Positions 17,325 to 26,767 of a stretch of 64,000 bases of DNA are shown here, piece after piece. Position numbers and translations under genes: made by a program. Every line of letters starts with the position of its first letter. Position 1 is the stretch's first letter. The stretch covers positions 1-64,000 of the forward strand of contig JANXYB010000132.1 of the NCBI GenBank assembly GCA_025350325.1, in the 5' to 3' direction. The stretch comes from Acidobacteriaceae bacterium. GTDB taxonomy: Bacteria > Acidobacteriota > Terriglobia > Terriglobales > Acidobacteriaceae. Under the pieces are notes generated by a model, which was not told the DNA's origin, ran no database searches, and was given only the letters and a program-made list of their open reading frames with translations.

Positions 17325-19703
17325 ATGCTTTATCGATATTTACTCGGTCTTGCCTTTTCTCTTCTCTCTGTCTTGGTGTTCGCGCCTGCCCTCGGCCTCG
17401 CGCAGGCGCGCACCGACTGGCCTGTTTATAACGGGGGCGCGGACGGCGATCACTATTCCCAACTCAAGCAGATTGATCGCAGCAATGTTCACCTGCTGAC
17501 GCAGGCCTGGACTTTTGATACCGGCGAGAAAGGCGGGCTGCAGACAAACCCACTGGTTATCGGGCGGACGCTTTACGCCTTTACGCCTTCTACAAAAGTT
17601 GTCGCCATCGACGCCGTCACCGGCGTGCTCAAATGGAAATTCGACTCCGGCATCAACGCTGGGCAACCGGCACGCGGTGTAGCCTACTTCACCGACGGCA
17701 AACAGGGAAGGATCTTTGCCGGTGTAATGAATTTCCTCTATTGTCTCGACGCCGACACGGGCAAGCCTATCCCGAGCTTCGGACAAGATGGCCACGTAGA
17801 TTTGCGCACCGGTCTTCCTGGAGATTCGAGCGCACTCTCGGTCGCGCTCACCACGCCCGGCATTATCTACAAAGATCTCATCATCGTGGGTGGTCGCGAG
17901 CCTGAAACACACCCTGCGCCGCCTGGCTATGTTCGCGCATTTGATGTGCGCACCGGTGCCTTGCGGTGGACATTTCACACCATTCCACTGCCCGGCGAAA
18001 GCGGCTATAAGACCTGGCCCAGGGGGGCGTACAAGACGGCCGGCTCTGCCAATAACTGGGCAGGCATGGCGCTTGACGTCGAACGCGGCATCGTCTTCGT
18101 GCCGACTGGCTCCGCGGTGATGGACTTTTACGGCGGCGATCGCGTCGGAGACGATCTCTACGCAGATTCACTGCTGGCTTTGGACGCTAACACCGGCAAG
18201 CGCATCTGGCATTTTCAAGGCGTTCATCACGACATCTGGGACCGCGATTTTCCCGCTCCTCCGGCGCTCTTTACCATCGAGCACGATGGCAAACGGATCG
18301 AGGCGCTCGCTCAAACCACCAAGCAGGGCTACCTCTACCTTTTCGATCGGCTTACCGGCAAATCGCTCTTTCCGATTCACGAACATCCCTACGGCACCAG
18401 CACCATTCCTGGCGAAGTGACCGCACTCACGCAACCTGCGCCCGACGCGCCCGAGCCCTACGCGCGGCAGCGACTCAGTGAAGATCTACTCACCACGCGC
18501 ACTCCTGAGGCGCATGACTGGGCTCTGAAGACGCTGCGCACATTTCGCAATGGAGGGCAATTTTATCCCTTCGCAGTCGACAAGCAGACCATCATATTCC
18601 CAGGATTCGATGGCGGCGCGGAGTGGGGCGGTCCGGCCATCGATCCCACGACCAACGTGCTCTACGTCAACGTCAATGAAATGGCGTGGACCGGCGGCCT
18701 CGCACGCACGGTCACCGGAGGAGGTCCCGGCGAGCAGGTCTATCAAAGCCAGTGTGCGGTCTGTCATGGAATCGATCGCGCCGGTGCGCCCCCGACATTC
18801 CCCACGCTGATTGACGTCGAAAAGCGCATCACCACGGCAAAAGTCATGAGTGCGATTCAGCACGGCGTTGGCCGTATGCCGTCTTTCCCCAACATTGACT
18901 CAACCAAAATGACGGCCCTGCTCGAATACATGCGCAATGGCCCTGCTGCACAGGGAAAGCAGGAATTGGCTTCGACCGCAACGTCAGGGCAGAGCGTTGC
19001 CACCAGCAACCCCGTCGGTGCCAGAATCTATAGCTCGCAATGCGCTGCCTGTCACGGGGATCATCTTGAAGGCATCGCGCCCTCTCCAACACTGGTAGGT
19101 CTTGGCAGCCGCATGGACGCAGGCCAGACCACCGCAGTCATCCAAAAAGGCAAAGGCACTATGCCCGCCGTGCCCGACTTGAAAGGTACCGAACTCGGGG
19201 CCTTGATTCAATTCCTCGGGGTTGGAGCGCAGACTGCGAACCAGGCGCTCGCAGCCGAACCGGTCGCTGACAAATACACGTTTACGGGCTACCGCAAATT
19301 CCTCGATCCCGACGGCTATCCAGCGATCAAGCCACCGTGGGGTACGCTGAACGCGATTGACCTGAAGACCGGCAAGTATCTATGGAAGATTCCGCTCGGC
19401 CAATATCCCGACCTGGCCAAGCAGGGCATGAACGACACGGGCTCTGAGAGCTACGGCGGCCCTATCGTGACCGCAGGGGGCGTACTCTTCATTGGCGCTA
19501 CGGTTTATGACCGCCGCTTTCGCGCCTTCGATAGTACGACTGGAAAAGTGCTTTGGGAGACGGTGTTGCCTTTCTCAGGAATGGCAACGCCCTGCACCTA
19601 CATGGTGGATGGCCGCCAGTATGTGGCGATTGCTTCGAGCGGTGGCCGTGATCCTAAAGGGCCTGTTGGCGGCATTTACATCGCTTTTGCCCTGCCGAAA
19701 TAG
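17325..19703 (+). CDS. PQQ-dependent dehydrogenase with two inserted cytochrome c domains
   Basis: The 792-residue product begins with a signal peptide (to about ALGLAQA). It is an eight-bladed PQQ beta-propeller of the membrane glucose dehydrogenase-like family: W-motif blocks such as ALDANTGKRIWHFQGVHHDIWDRDF, and PPWGTLNAIDLKTGKYLWKIPLG near the end. Between the middle and last blades are two successive c-type haem domains, with CAVCH at 477-481 and CAACH at 573-577. The enzyme probably oxidises a sugar or alcohol in the periplasm and passes electrons through the haems. Substrate is unknown; glucose is a guess from the family. A convincing ribosome-binding site for the ATG is not visible. 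Confidence 0.9.
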   Translation: MLYRYLLGLAFSLLSVLVFAPALGLAQARTDWPVYNGGADGDHYSQLKQIDRSNVHLLTQAWTFDTGEKGGLQTNPLVIGRTLYAFTPSTKVVAIDAVTGVLKWKFDSGINAGQPARGVAYFTDGKQGRIFAGVMNFLYCLDADTGKPIPSFGQDGHVDLRTGLPGDSSALSVALTTPGIIYKDLIIVGGREPETHPAPPGYVRAFDVRTGALRWTFHTIPLPGESGYKTWPRGAYKTAGSANNWAGMALDVERGIVFVPTGSAVMDFYGGDRVGDDLYADSLLALDANTGKRIWHFQGVHHDIWDRDFPAPPALFTIEHDGKRIEALAQTTKQGYLYLFDRLTGKSLFPIHEHPYGTSTIPGEVTALTQPAPDAPEPYARQRLSEDLLTTRTPEAHDWALKTLRTFRNGGQFYPFAVDKQTIIFPGFDGGAEWGGPAIDPTTNVLYVNVNEMAWTGGLARTVTGGGPGEQVYQSQCAVCHGIDRAGAPPTFPTLIDVEKRITTAKVMSAIQHGVGRMPSFPNIDSTKMTALLEYMRNGPAAQGKQELASTATSGQSVATSNPVGARIYSSQCAACHGDHLEGIAPSPTLVGLGSRMDAGQTTAVIQKGKGTMPAVPDLKGTELGALIQFLGVGAQTANQALAAEPVADKYTFTGYRKFLDPDGYPAIKPPWGTLNAIDLKTGKYLWKIPLGQYPDLAKQGMNDTGSESYGGPIVTAGGVLFIGATVYDRRFRAFDSTTGKVLWETVLPFSGMATPCTYMVDGRQYVAIASSGGRDPKGPVGGIYIAFALPK

Positions 19704-19784
19704 GCAAAGATCCGACCGGCAACATTGTTCCATCTTCCAGGCAGCAGTGCGATATGCTGACTGGCACCGTAGGAGGGTCGCACG

Positions 19785-20282
19785 ATGGACATTCAAAAGG
19801 AATTGATCACTGAATACGATCAGGAAACCGAACGGACTCGCAAGCTTCTGCAAGCTATCCCCGAAAAAGCAGACTTCGCATGGAAGCCTCACCAAAAATC
19901 GATGTCATTAGGTAAACTCGCCGGTCACGTATCCGATACCAATGGCGATTGGGCGCTGCACACGCTAACCCAGGACCGCCTTGACTGGAATCCTGAGATG
20001 AAGTCCGTTGATCCGACGGGAAAGGCGGCACTGCTTGAGCGCTTCGAGAAGCAAGTAGGCGAAGCCAAGACGGCGTTGGCCAAGATGACTCCTGAAAAAT
20101 GGGATTCCAACTGGAAATTTGTGGCTGGCGATCAAACCTGGATCGACGATCCGAAATACCGCGTGTGGCGCGTCTGGGTCATTAACCATCTGGTGCACCA
20201 TCGCGGACAGCTAGGCGTCTATCTGCGACTGATGAATGAAAAAATTCCTGGGATGTACGGGCCCTCCGCCGACGAAATGTAA
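19785..20282 (+). CDS. DinB-family protein
   Basis: The 165 residues fit the DinB four-helix bundle. Likely metal-binding histidines are in KLAGHVSD and in NHLVHHRGQLGVYLRLMN, the usual positions. DinB-like proteins include thiol-dependent enzymes and stress proteins; the specific role here is unknown. AGGAGGG is a strong ribosome-binding site. A hairpin at 20314-20339 follows. Confidence 0.9.
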   Translation: MDIQKELITEYDQETERTRKLLQAIPEKADFAWKPHQKSMSLGKLAGHVSDTNGDWALHTLTQDRLDWNPEMKSVDPTGKAALLERFEKQVGEAKTALAKMTPEKWDSNWKFVAGDQTWIDDPKYRVWRVWVINHLVHHRGQLGVYLRLMNEKIPGMYGPSADEM

Positions 20283-20313
20283 AATCATTTATTCGTGATG
20301 AGACCATTCGAAC

Positions 20314-20339
20314 AGGCCGGGGCCTCGAAGCCTCGGCCT
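20314..20339 (+). terminator. possible terminator after the DinB gene
   Basis: AGGCCGGGGC (20314-20323) pairs with GCCTCGGCCT (20330-20339), ten pairs with one G-U, over a 6-base loop. It sits 32 bases after the DinB stop. The following CATCATTT is only weakly T-rich. Confidence 0.45.
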
Positions 20340-20430
20340 CATCATTTCCGCTGAAGACGTTTTGGAATACTGTGGGACGTTTTTGCAACGTCACTGACAA
20401 CCAACACCCGGTCCGTCTACCCTAGTCTTC

Positions 20431-21072
20431 ATGGCATTTGTCTTCCCCAAGATTTATCCGATTCTTGACTCGTCCTTCATCCCCGCGATCAATCGCGCCG
20501 ACTTCCTGCACAAACTCGGCCACTCTTTAGCCAACGCCGGTGTAACGATTCTCGAATATCGCAACAAATCTGGTTCCGATGAAGAAATGCTCGCGGATAG
20601 CGCGGTGCTTCGCGCCGCTATGCCCGCACCAAACATAAAGTTGATTGTCGATGATCGCGCTGATCTCGTAGTCAGGGCGGGTTTTGACGGCGTCCATGTA
20701 GATGCCGGCGATATGACACCTACGGAAGCGCGTACGCTGCTCGGCACCGATTGCATCGTCGGCACATTCGGCGGCAGCGAGTCACTACTCTCGGGCATTC
20801 TCAATGAACCGGTCGACTATTGGGCCATCGGACCCGTTTACCGTACCAGCACCAAGCTGACGGTCGTTGCTCCCATCGGCCCGAAAGGCGTACGTCGCCT
20901 GCGGGAGGATGCGGGGGCAGACATCGTGCTCACCGCTGCTGGCGGAATCACGCTCGAAAACGCCGCCGAAGTCCTTGCTGCCGGTGCGACCGCCGTCGCG
21001 GTGTCTGCGGCGCTGTTCAACACACCCGATCCTGGCGCCGAATTCGTGCGCTGGATGAAACAACTGCGCTGA
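20431..21072 (+). CDS. thiE: thiamine phosphate synthase
   Basis: ThiE joins HMP-diphosphate and thiazole phosphate to make thiamine phosphate. The 213-residue TIM barrel shows the family blocks ILEYRNKSG (diphosphate-binding region), LIVDDRADL, DGVHVDAGDM, DYWAIGPVYRT and LTAAGGITLENAAEVLAAGATAVAV. The usual lysine-rich wording is slightly altered (YRNKSG, and GVHVDAGD rather than GVHLGQ-D), so it is a divergent member. No TPP riboswitch is visible upstream, and no other thiamine gene is adjacent. Confidence 0.88.
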   Translation: MAFVFPKIYPILDSSFIPAINRADFLHKLGHSLANAGVTILEYRNKSGSDEEMLADSAVLRAAMPAPNIKLIVDDRADLVVRAGFDGVHVDAGDMTPTEARTLLGTDCIVGTFGGSESLLSGILNEPVDYWAIGPVYRTSTKLTVVAPIGPKGVRRLREDAGADIVLTAAGGITLENAAEVLAAGATAVAVSAALFNTPDPGAEFVRWMKQLR

Positions 21073-21209
21073 TCAAGTTGTCGTCACATTAGAACGCACG
21101 GCCATCGCCAGGGCTACCACTTAGAGAGGCCCCACTCAAACAATGAAGGAGACAAATCGTCGCGATTCAAGTAAAAACAACCCAAGTGCAAACACCACGA
21201 CAAGCTTCC

Positions 21210-22796
21210 ATGTCGACGACCGCATCCCAGCCTGAAGTGCCCAAGCCCGAAGCACCGCAGCTGGTGCAGAGTCTGGGTCTCTTTAGTTCCACCGCAATCG
21301 TTGCGGGGTCGATGATCGGCTCGGGTATTTTCCTGGTCGACGCTGATATTGCCCGCGTTGCTAATTCGCCAGCGCTGCTGCTCGGTGCCTGGGTTGTCAC
21401 CGGCCTGCTCACCATGATCGGAGCTCTCAGCTACGGCGAATTGGCCGCTATGATGCCCAAGGCCGGCGGGCAGTACGTTTACCTGCGCGAATCGCTCGGC
21501 CCGCTGTGGGGCTTTCTTTATGGCTGGACGCTCTTCCTCGTCATCCAGACCGGCACCATCGCTGCGGTGTGCGTCGCATTCGGCAAATTTCTTGGCGTAT
21601 TTTTCCCCAGCATCTCGACCACACACTGGCTCTGGCACATTGCGCACGTGCCCGGCATTCCGGTTGGCCCCATGGTCCTGGGCAACATGGAGATTGGCGT
21701 CAACACCGCTAATCTCACCGGCATCATCATCGTTTTTCTGCTGGCTTTTGTGAATGTGTTCGGCCTCAAGCTCGGTGCCCTGATTCAGAATGTATTTACG
21801 TCAGCCAAAGCGCTGTCGCTTGCCGCGCTGGTTCTGCTTGCCTTCACCGTAGGCCGCAATGCGACCGCATGGAACGCCAACTTCGGCGATCACTTGAGCC
21901 AGTTTTGGAACAACGCGAACTGGAGTTCGCTACATCCGGTGCAGGTCGGTGTCGGTGGACCCACGGTGTTTGTAAACCTGCTGGTCATCCTCGCCGTCGT
22001 GCAGGTAGGCTCGCTTTTCTCTGCCGACGCGTGGAACAACATCACCTTCACTGCCGGGGAAGTAAAAAATCCCAAACGCAATATTCCGCTTTCCCTGATT
22101 CTCGGGACCGGCTTCGTTCTTAGCATCTACTTTTTAGCCACACTGGCATATTTGCTGGTACTGCCGATGCACGGCGACCCCAACGGCACCACCGTGCTGG
22201 CGCGCGGTCTGCAATACGCTTCTGAAGATCGTGTAGGCACCGCTGCGCTCGAGCAGATATTTCACTCTGGCGGAGCCTATTTGATGGCAGCGGCTATCCT
22301 TGTCTCCACCTTTGGCTGCGCCAATGGCATGTCGCTGGCAGGCGCGCGCGTCTATTACGCCATGAGCCGCGACGGCCTGTTCTTCAAGTCTGTGGGCAAG
22401 CTTAACCCGCGGTACAAGACTCCCGCCGCTGGGCTGTTTGTACAAGCCTGCTGGACAGCGCTGCTATGTGTCTCAGGCTCTTACAGCCAGTTGCTCGACT
22501 ACATCATCTTCGCCGTGCTTGTTTTTTATATTCTGACGATCGTTGGGCTTTTTGTTCTGCGCTTTAAGCAACCGAATGCACCTCGACCCTACAAAGCGCT
22601 TGGTTATCCGGTGTTGCCGGCGTTCTATATCGCCATGGCGACTTGGATATGTATCGTATTATTGCGATACAAGCCTCAGTACACGTGGCCTGGGCTCGTC
22701 ATTGTTCTGTTAGGAATTCCGGTATATCTGTTCTGGTCGCGTCGCTCTGCATCTCAAACGCAACATCCTGAAAATCAACCCGATCTCAACGACTGA
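21210..22796 (+). CDS. APC-superfamily amino acid permease
   Basis: A membrane protein with about 12 hydrophobic helices. The first helix has the APC signature GSMIGSGIFLV, followed by ALSYGELAAMMPKAGGQYVYLRESLGPLWGFLYGW, which places it in the amino acid permease group (PF13520). It probably exchanges or takes up amino acids. The start is uncertain: ATG 21210 lacks a ribosome-binding site, GTG 21186 also does, and the only strong site (AAGGAG, 21146-21151) precedes ATC and GTC codons in the same frame. A second APC permease gene follows after 18 bases, so the two are probably co-transcribed. Confidence 0.88.
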   Translation: MSTTASQPEVPKPEAPQLVQSLGLFSSTAIVAGSMIGSGIFLVDADIARVANSPALLLGAWVVTGLLTMIGALSYGELAAMMPKAGGQYVYLRESLGPLWGFLYGWTLFLVIQTGTIAAVCVAFGKFLGVFFPSISTTHWLWHIAHVPGIPVGPMVLGNMEIGVNTANLTGIIIVFLLAFVNVFGLKLGALIQNVFTSAKALSLAALVLLAFTVGRNATAWNANFGDHLSQFWNNANWSSLHPVQVGVGGPTVFVNLLVILAVVQVGSLFSADAWNNITFTAGEVKNPKRNIPLSLILGTGFVLSIYFLATLAYLLVLPMHGDPNGTTVLARGLQYASEDRVGTAALEQIFHSGGAYLMAAAILVSTFGCANGMSLAGARVYYAMSRDGLFFKSVGKLNPRYKTPAAGLFVQACWTALLCVSGSYSQLLDYIIFAVLVFYILTIVGLFVLRFKQPNAPRPYKALGYPVLPAFYIAMATWICIVLLRYKPQYTWPGLVIVLLGIPVYLFWSRRSASQTQHPENQPDLND

Positions 22797-22814
22797 GGAG
22801 GAAGTCCCTCATCC

Positions 22815-24347
22815 ATGTCCAGGCTGCTACGTATCAAGCCAATGTCGATGCTGACTCAAGAGGCAAGTGAAACGGGCGAGCATACGCTCAAACGCTCGCT
22901 AGGCGCTTTGAACCTGATCACTCTGGGAATTGGAGCCATTATCGGCGCCGGCATCTTTGTGCTCACCGGCACCGCTGCCGCCACCGCGGCCGGGCCGGCG
23001 GTGTCGTTGAGCTTTGTGCTGGCGGGCATTACCTGCGCCTTCGCCGGCCTGTGCTACGCCGAGTTTGCCTCAATCATTCCGATTGCCGGTTCAGCGTACA
23101 CGTATGGATACGCCACACTAGGCGAACTGGTGGCGTGGATTATCGGCTGGGACCTGGGCCTGGAGTATGGCTTCGGTGCGGCGACTGTGGCCTCGGGCTG
23201 GTCGGGCTATTTCAATAGCCTGCTGGCCCAGATGCACATCCACATTCCGCCGCAATTGACCGCTACGCCAGGGACTGTCCTGGTGTTCTACCAGGATCAA
23301 TGGATGCCGTTGGCCTCGCTACCGATGGGCATCTCGGATGCAGGTCTGCAGCATGCTACGGGGCTGTTTAACCTGGTGGCCATCCTAGTAATTGTGGTGA
23401 TCACAACCGTACTCGTAATCGGCATTAAAGAATCGGCCAATTTGAACACGGCGATCGTTATCGTCAAGCTCACGGTGGTCGGCATATTCATTGCATTGGG
23501 CGGATATTTTTTGCTCATGCATCCTTCCCTCGCGATGCACAACTGGCATCCGTTCATTCCTCCATCGGATGGGCACGGGCACTTTGGACTGAATGGAATC
23601 GCACTTGGCGCAGCCTCGGTCTTCTTCGCATACATCGGATTTGACGCTGTATCGACTGCGGCCCAGGAAGCAAAAAATCCGCAAAAAGACATGCCGATCG
23701 GTATTCTCGGCTCACTCGCAGTCTGCACAGTGCTTTATATTCTTGTCTCCACCATTCTCACCGGCTTGAAGAACTACAAGGAGCTCAACGTTGCGGCGCC
23801 GGTGGCCCTGGGCATCAAGGTCACAGGCATCGGATGGGGAGAATTACTGGTCAACATCGGTGCAGTGTTTGGATTGGGCACCGTGATGCTGGTGATGCTT
23901 CTGGGCCAGTCCCGGGTGTTTTTCTCGATGTCGAAAGATGGATTGCTGCCAAAATGGGCGGCAGACATTCATCCCAGATTCCGCACCCCGTGGATCTCAA
24001 CTATCGCGGTCGGAACCATCGTCGCGATCATGCCCGGCTTCCTGCCGATTGAGCAGCTCTCCAAGCTGGTGAACATTGGAACGCTGCTAGCCTTCACGAT
24101 CGTGTGCGCCGGCGTATGGGTACTTAGAGTGCGGCATCCTGACATGCATCGCCCGTTCAAAACGCCTCTGGTACCACTGGTTCCAATCTTGGGAATTCTC
24201 TCAGCCTTCTACCTGATGACACGGCTGCCGCTGATCACTTGGACAGTCATGATTGGGTGGATGATTTTTGGGCTACTCATTTATTTCGGATACTCGATCA
24301 GGCACAGCAAAGTGCAAAAGCTTGCGCAACCAGCAAAAGGGAACTGA
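22815..24347 (+). CDS. APC-superfamily permease, cationic amino acid transporter-like
   Basis: The 510 residues form about 12-13 transmembrane helices. The N-terminal signature GIGAIIGAGIFVLTGTAAATAAGPAV and the block CYAEFASIIPIAGSAYTYGYATLGELVAWIIGWDLGLEY are those of the CAT-like subgroup. The two permeases in this pair differ clearly in sequence, so they are not a recent duplication. A GAGGAGGAAG site lies rather far (about 13 bases) from the ATG. A strong terminator follows at 24374-24403. Confidence 0.88.
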   Translation: MSRLLRIKPMSMLTQEASETGEHTLKRSLGALNLITLGIGAIIGAGIFVLTGTAAATAAGPAVSLSFVLAGITCAFAGLCYAEFASIIPIAGSAYTYGYATLGELVAWIIGWDLGLEYGFGAATVASGWSGYFNSLLAQMHIHIPPQLTATPGTVLVFYQDQWMPLASLPMGISDAGLQHATGLFNLVAILVIVVITTVLVIGIKESANLNTAIVIVKLTVVGIFIALGGYFLLMHPSLAMHNWHPFIPPSDGHGHFGLNGIALGAASVFFAYIGFDAVSTAAQEAKNPQKDMPIGILGSLAVCTVLYILVSTILTGLKNYKELNVAAPVALGIKVTGIGWGELLVNIGAVFGLGTVMLVMLLGQSRVFFSMSKDGLLPKWAADIHPRFRTPWISTIAVGTIVAIMPGFLPIEQLSKLVNIGTLLAFTIVCAGVWVLRVRHPDMHRPFKTPLVPLVPILGILSAFYLMTRLPLITWTVMIGWMIFGLLIYFGYSIRHSKVQKLAQPAKGN

Positions 24348-24373
24348 GTAGGCTCGCGGCTAGCAACTAAGTT

Positions 24374-24403
24374 AAAACGGCCTCCCGCGAAGGAGGCCGT
24401 TTT
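24374..24403. terminator. bidirectional intrinsic terminator
   Basis: A perfect 12-base-pair stem (AAAACGGCCTCC at 24374-24385, GGAGGCCGTTTT at 24392-24403) with a 6-base loop. It sits between the converging APC permease and bacilliredoxin genes and has A and T tails on the two sides, so it can serve both. Confidence 0.85.
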
Positions 24404-24425
24404 AGTTTGGTGCAAGAGTTTAGCT

Positions 24426-24854
24426 TTATGCGGTGGTCTTGGCGCAGAACTGATCGAACGCTCGAATCAGTTCGCCGCCAATCTGCTGCGCGGTCGCTTG
24501 CTCAATCACGTAGCGCTGCATCAGAAAAACCAGCTTGCCGTCGCGCAAAATCGCAATGGCAGGCGACGTCGGCGGATTGCCGTCGAAGTAGCTGCGCGCT
24601 CGCTCGGTAGCTTCGCGATCCTGCCCGGCGAAGACGGTGATTTTGTGGTCGGGCTGATTTGTACCATTCGCAAGTGCCAGTCGCACGCCCGGACGCATCT
24701 TGCCTGCGGCGCAACCGCAGATTGAGTTCACTACCAGCATTGTCGTGCCCGGCTGGGCGAGAGCGGCGTCCACTTCTTCCGCGGTCTTGGTTTCGTTGAT
24801 CCCGGCACGCGTCAACTCTTCTCGCATGGGAATCACCATCAGTTCTGGATACAT
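24426..24854 (-). CDS. BrxA/BrxB-family bacilliredoxin
   Basis: The 142-residue thioredoxin-like product has the family CGC motif in NSICGCAAGKMRPG, where the first cysteine would attack mixed disulphides on proteins. Further family blocks are TVFAGQDREATERAR and SPAIAILRDGKLVF. In Bacillus these proteins remove bacillithiol from proteins; whether this organism makes bacillithiol is not shown here. GGAGG lies 5 bases upstream of the ATG. It is divergent from murB. Confidence 0.9.
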   Translation of the reverse strand: MYPELMVIPMREELTRAGINETKTAEEVDAALAQPGTTMLVVNSICGCAAGKMRPGVRLALANGTNQPDHKITVFAGQDREATERARSYFDGNPPTSPAIAILRDGKLVFLMQRYVIEQATAQQIGGELIRAFDQFCAKTTA

Positions 24855-24924
24855 TGTCGCCTCCGGCAGGGAATTGTTGCCTGCTCCTATTCTACCGCCA
24901 AAACGGTTGGTGTAGCCTTAATCG

Positions 24925-25995
24925 GTGCTCCTTGAAGAAAACAAGCCGCTTGCTGCGTTCACGACCTTGGGAGTCGGAGGACCGGCGCGCTGGTTTGTCA
25001 ACGTGAGCAGCGAAGACGAAATCGCCGAGGCCGCTGCATGGGCTCGCGCGCAAAGCGTGCCACTTTTCATCCTGGGCGGCGGCAGTAACCTGCTCATCTC
25101 CGATGCGGGATTTGACGGTCTCGTGCTTCACATCGCACTGCGCGGCATTTCCATTCTCGAGAATGGGGAAATATTCGATTCGGTGAAGTACGAGGTAGCC
25201 GCAGGCGAAGATTGGGACGCATTCGTTGAAACCACGGTGCAGAACAATTGTGCGGGCATTGAGTGTCTCGCGGGAATCCCCGGCACCGTGGGCGGCACGC
25301 CCGTACAAAACGTCGGTGCTTACGGACAAGAGGTTGCTACCAGCATCACCAAGGTTCGCGCCTACGACCTGCACGCTGAGGCCTATGTTGAATTGGCGGC
25401 TGCCGACTGCCAATTCGCTTATCGGCGTAGCCGCTTCAACTCGGTCGATCGCGGCCGTTACGTGGTCACGCGGGTAGACTATGCACTGATTCGCAGTGGC
25501 GCGCCTACGCTGCGTTATGCAGACCTGCAGCGCGCATTTCCCGCCGGGACACAACCCAGCCTTGCGGACGTGTCATCGGCCGTACGCAGCGTGCGAAAGA
25601 GCAAGGGAATGTTGCTCGTCGAAGGCGATCCCGACTGCCGCAGCGCCGGCAGCTTCTTCAAAAATCCAGTCGTCTCTGAAGAACAATTCGAACGCATCGC
25701 TGCCAACAGCACCATGCAGCCGCCGCGCTTTCCGGCCGGCTCAGGAACTGAAAACGCAGGCCGCGTCAAGGTGCCTGCGGCATGGCTGATCGAGCAGGCA
25801 GGTTTCGCCAAGGGCTATGTGCTTGGCAGTGCGGGTGTGTCGTCGCGTCACACTCTTGCGCTCGTCAATTTGGGAAGCGGGCGCGGCGGCGGATCGGCGA
25901 ATGAGATTCTAGCCCTCGCAAACAAAATCAAGACAGCAGTGGCAGAGCAGTTCGGCATCGACCTTGAAATGGAACCGGTGATGCTCGGCTTCTGA
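24925..25995 (+). CDS. murB: UDP-N-acetylenolpyruvoylglucosamine reductase
   Basis: MurB reduces the enolpyruvyl group added by MurA, using NADPH and FAD, to give UDP-MurNAc. The 356 residues contain the FAD-binding blocks LGVGGPARWFV and LGGGSNLLISDAGFDGLVL, the GIECLAGIPGTVGGTPVQNVGAYGQE region, and the catalytic serine in CRSAGSFFKNPV. The long C-terminal part places it with the E. coli-type enzymes. The start is GTG with no clear ribosome-binding site. It converges with modC. Confidence 0.96.
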   Translation: MLLEENKPLAAFTTLGVGGPARWFVNVSSEDEIAEAAAWARAQSVPLFILGGGSNLLISDAGFDGLVLHIALRGISILENGEIFDSVKYEVAAGEDWDAFVETTVQNNCAGIECLAGIPGTVGGTPVQNVGAYGQEVATSITKVRAYDLHAEAYVELAAADCQFAYRRSRFNSVDRGRYVVTRVDYALIRSGAPTLRYADLQRAFPAGTQPSLADVSSAVRSVRKSKGMLLVEGDPDCRSAGSFFKNPVVSEEQFERIAANSTMQPPRFPAGSGTENAGRVKVPAAWLIEQAGFAKGYVLGSAGVSSRHTLALVNLGSGRGGGSANEILALANKIKTAVAEQFGIDLEMEPVMLGF

Positions 25996-26062
25996 TGCTT
26001 GGCATCGAATGTTCGGCTTTGGGTCGCACTCTCATTCAAGTTTTGAACCAGCCTTCCAACCT

Positions 26063-26767
26063 TCAGAGACTTTCAAGTCGAGCCACTATGCGTTGCCGCT
26101 CGACCGCGAGCGCTTGTGCGGCAGGTCCCAGCGCGGTGAGCCGTCCCTGCCGCAGCAGAGCAACTTCAGCGCCGGTCGCAAACGCATCGGTGGCATCATG
26201 CGTCACAAGCACCGTTTGCGTTCCATGCTCGACTACCCAACTTTGCAATCGGGATAGCAGGGCATCGCTAGCCGCTCCATCAAGCGCTGAAAACGGCTCA
26301 TCGAGCAGCAGCAGTCGCGGCAACGGAGCCAGCGCGCGCGCCAACGCAATGCGTTGCGCCTCACCCCCGGACAGATCCCGTGGCCGGCGTGCTGCCAGGC
26401 CCTGCCCATCGACAAGATCCAGCATTTCATGCACGCGGGCATCCCGCGTATGCGCATCGAGGCCGGCAAGTCCGTAGGCCACATTCGCGGCAATACTCAA
26501 ATGAGGGAATAGAGCGGGCTGCTGCGCCACCAATGCAGTGTGGCGCTTTCCTGGCTTGAGAAACAGGCTGCGCGAAACATCGGTCAACACATTTCCATCG
26601 AGCGCAATGCGTCCATGGTCAGGCCGATCCAATCCTGCGAGCAGGCGCAGAAGCGTACTCTTTCCGGAGCCCGACGGCCCAAAGATCACCGTCCACCCCG
26701 ACTCCAGGCGGCACTCTAATTGCAAATGAAAAATTCCGCGCCGCAGGTCAAGTATGCATTCAAGCAC
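26063..26767 (-). CDS. modC: molybdate ABC transporter ATP-binding protein
   Basis: The ATPase of the molybdate importer. Walker A is GPSGSGKST, the Q-loop is VAQQPALF, the ABC signature is LSGGEAQR, Walker B is LLLLDEP and the switch histidine is in LVTHDATDA. At about 234 residues it lacks the C-terminal molybdate-binding (MOP) domain of E. coli ModC. I chose GTG 26767 because GGAGG lies 5 bases upstream; it overlaps the end of modB by 8 bases. A longer start at 26821 is possible. Confidence 0.88.
   Translation of the reverse strand: MLECILDLRRGIFHLQLECRLESGWTVIFGPSGSGKSTLLRLLAGLDRPDHGRIALDGNVLTDVSRSLFLKPGKRHTALVAQQPALFPHLSIAANVAYGLAGLDAHTRDARVHEMLDLVDGQGLAARRPRDLSGGEAQRIALARALAPLPRLLLLDEPFSALDGAASDALLSRLQSWVVEHGTQTVLVTHDATDAFATGAEVALLRQGRLTALGPAAQALAVERQRIVARLESL

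Noticed and set aside
20283-20430. TPP riboswitch upstream of thiE
   Set aside because: The conserved CTGAGA and related elements are absent; only a 6-bp stem at 20376-20392 is seen.
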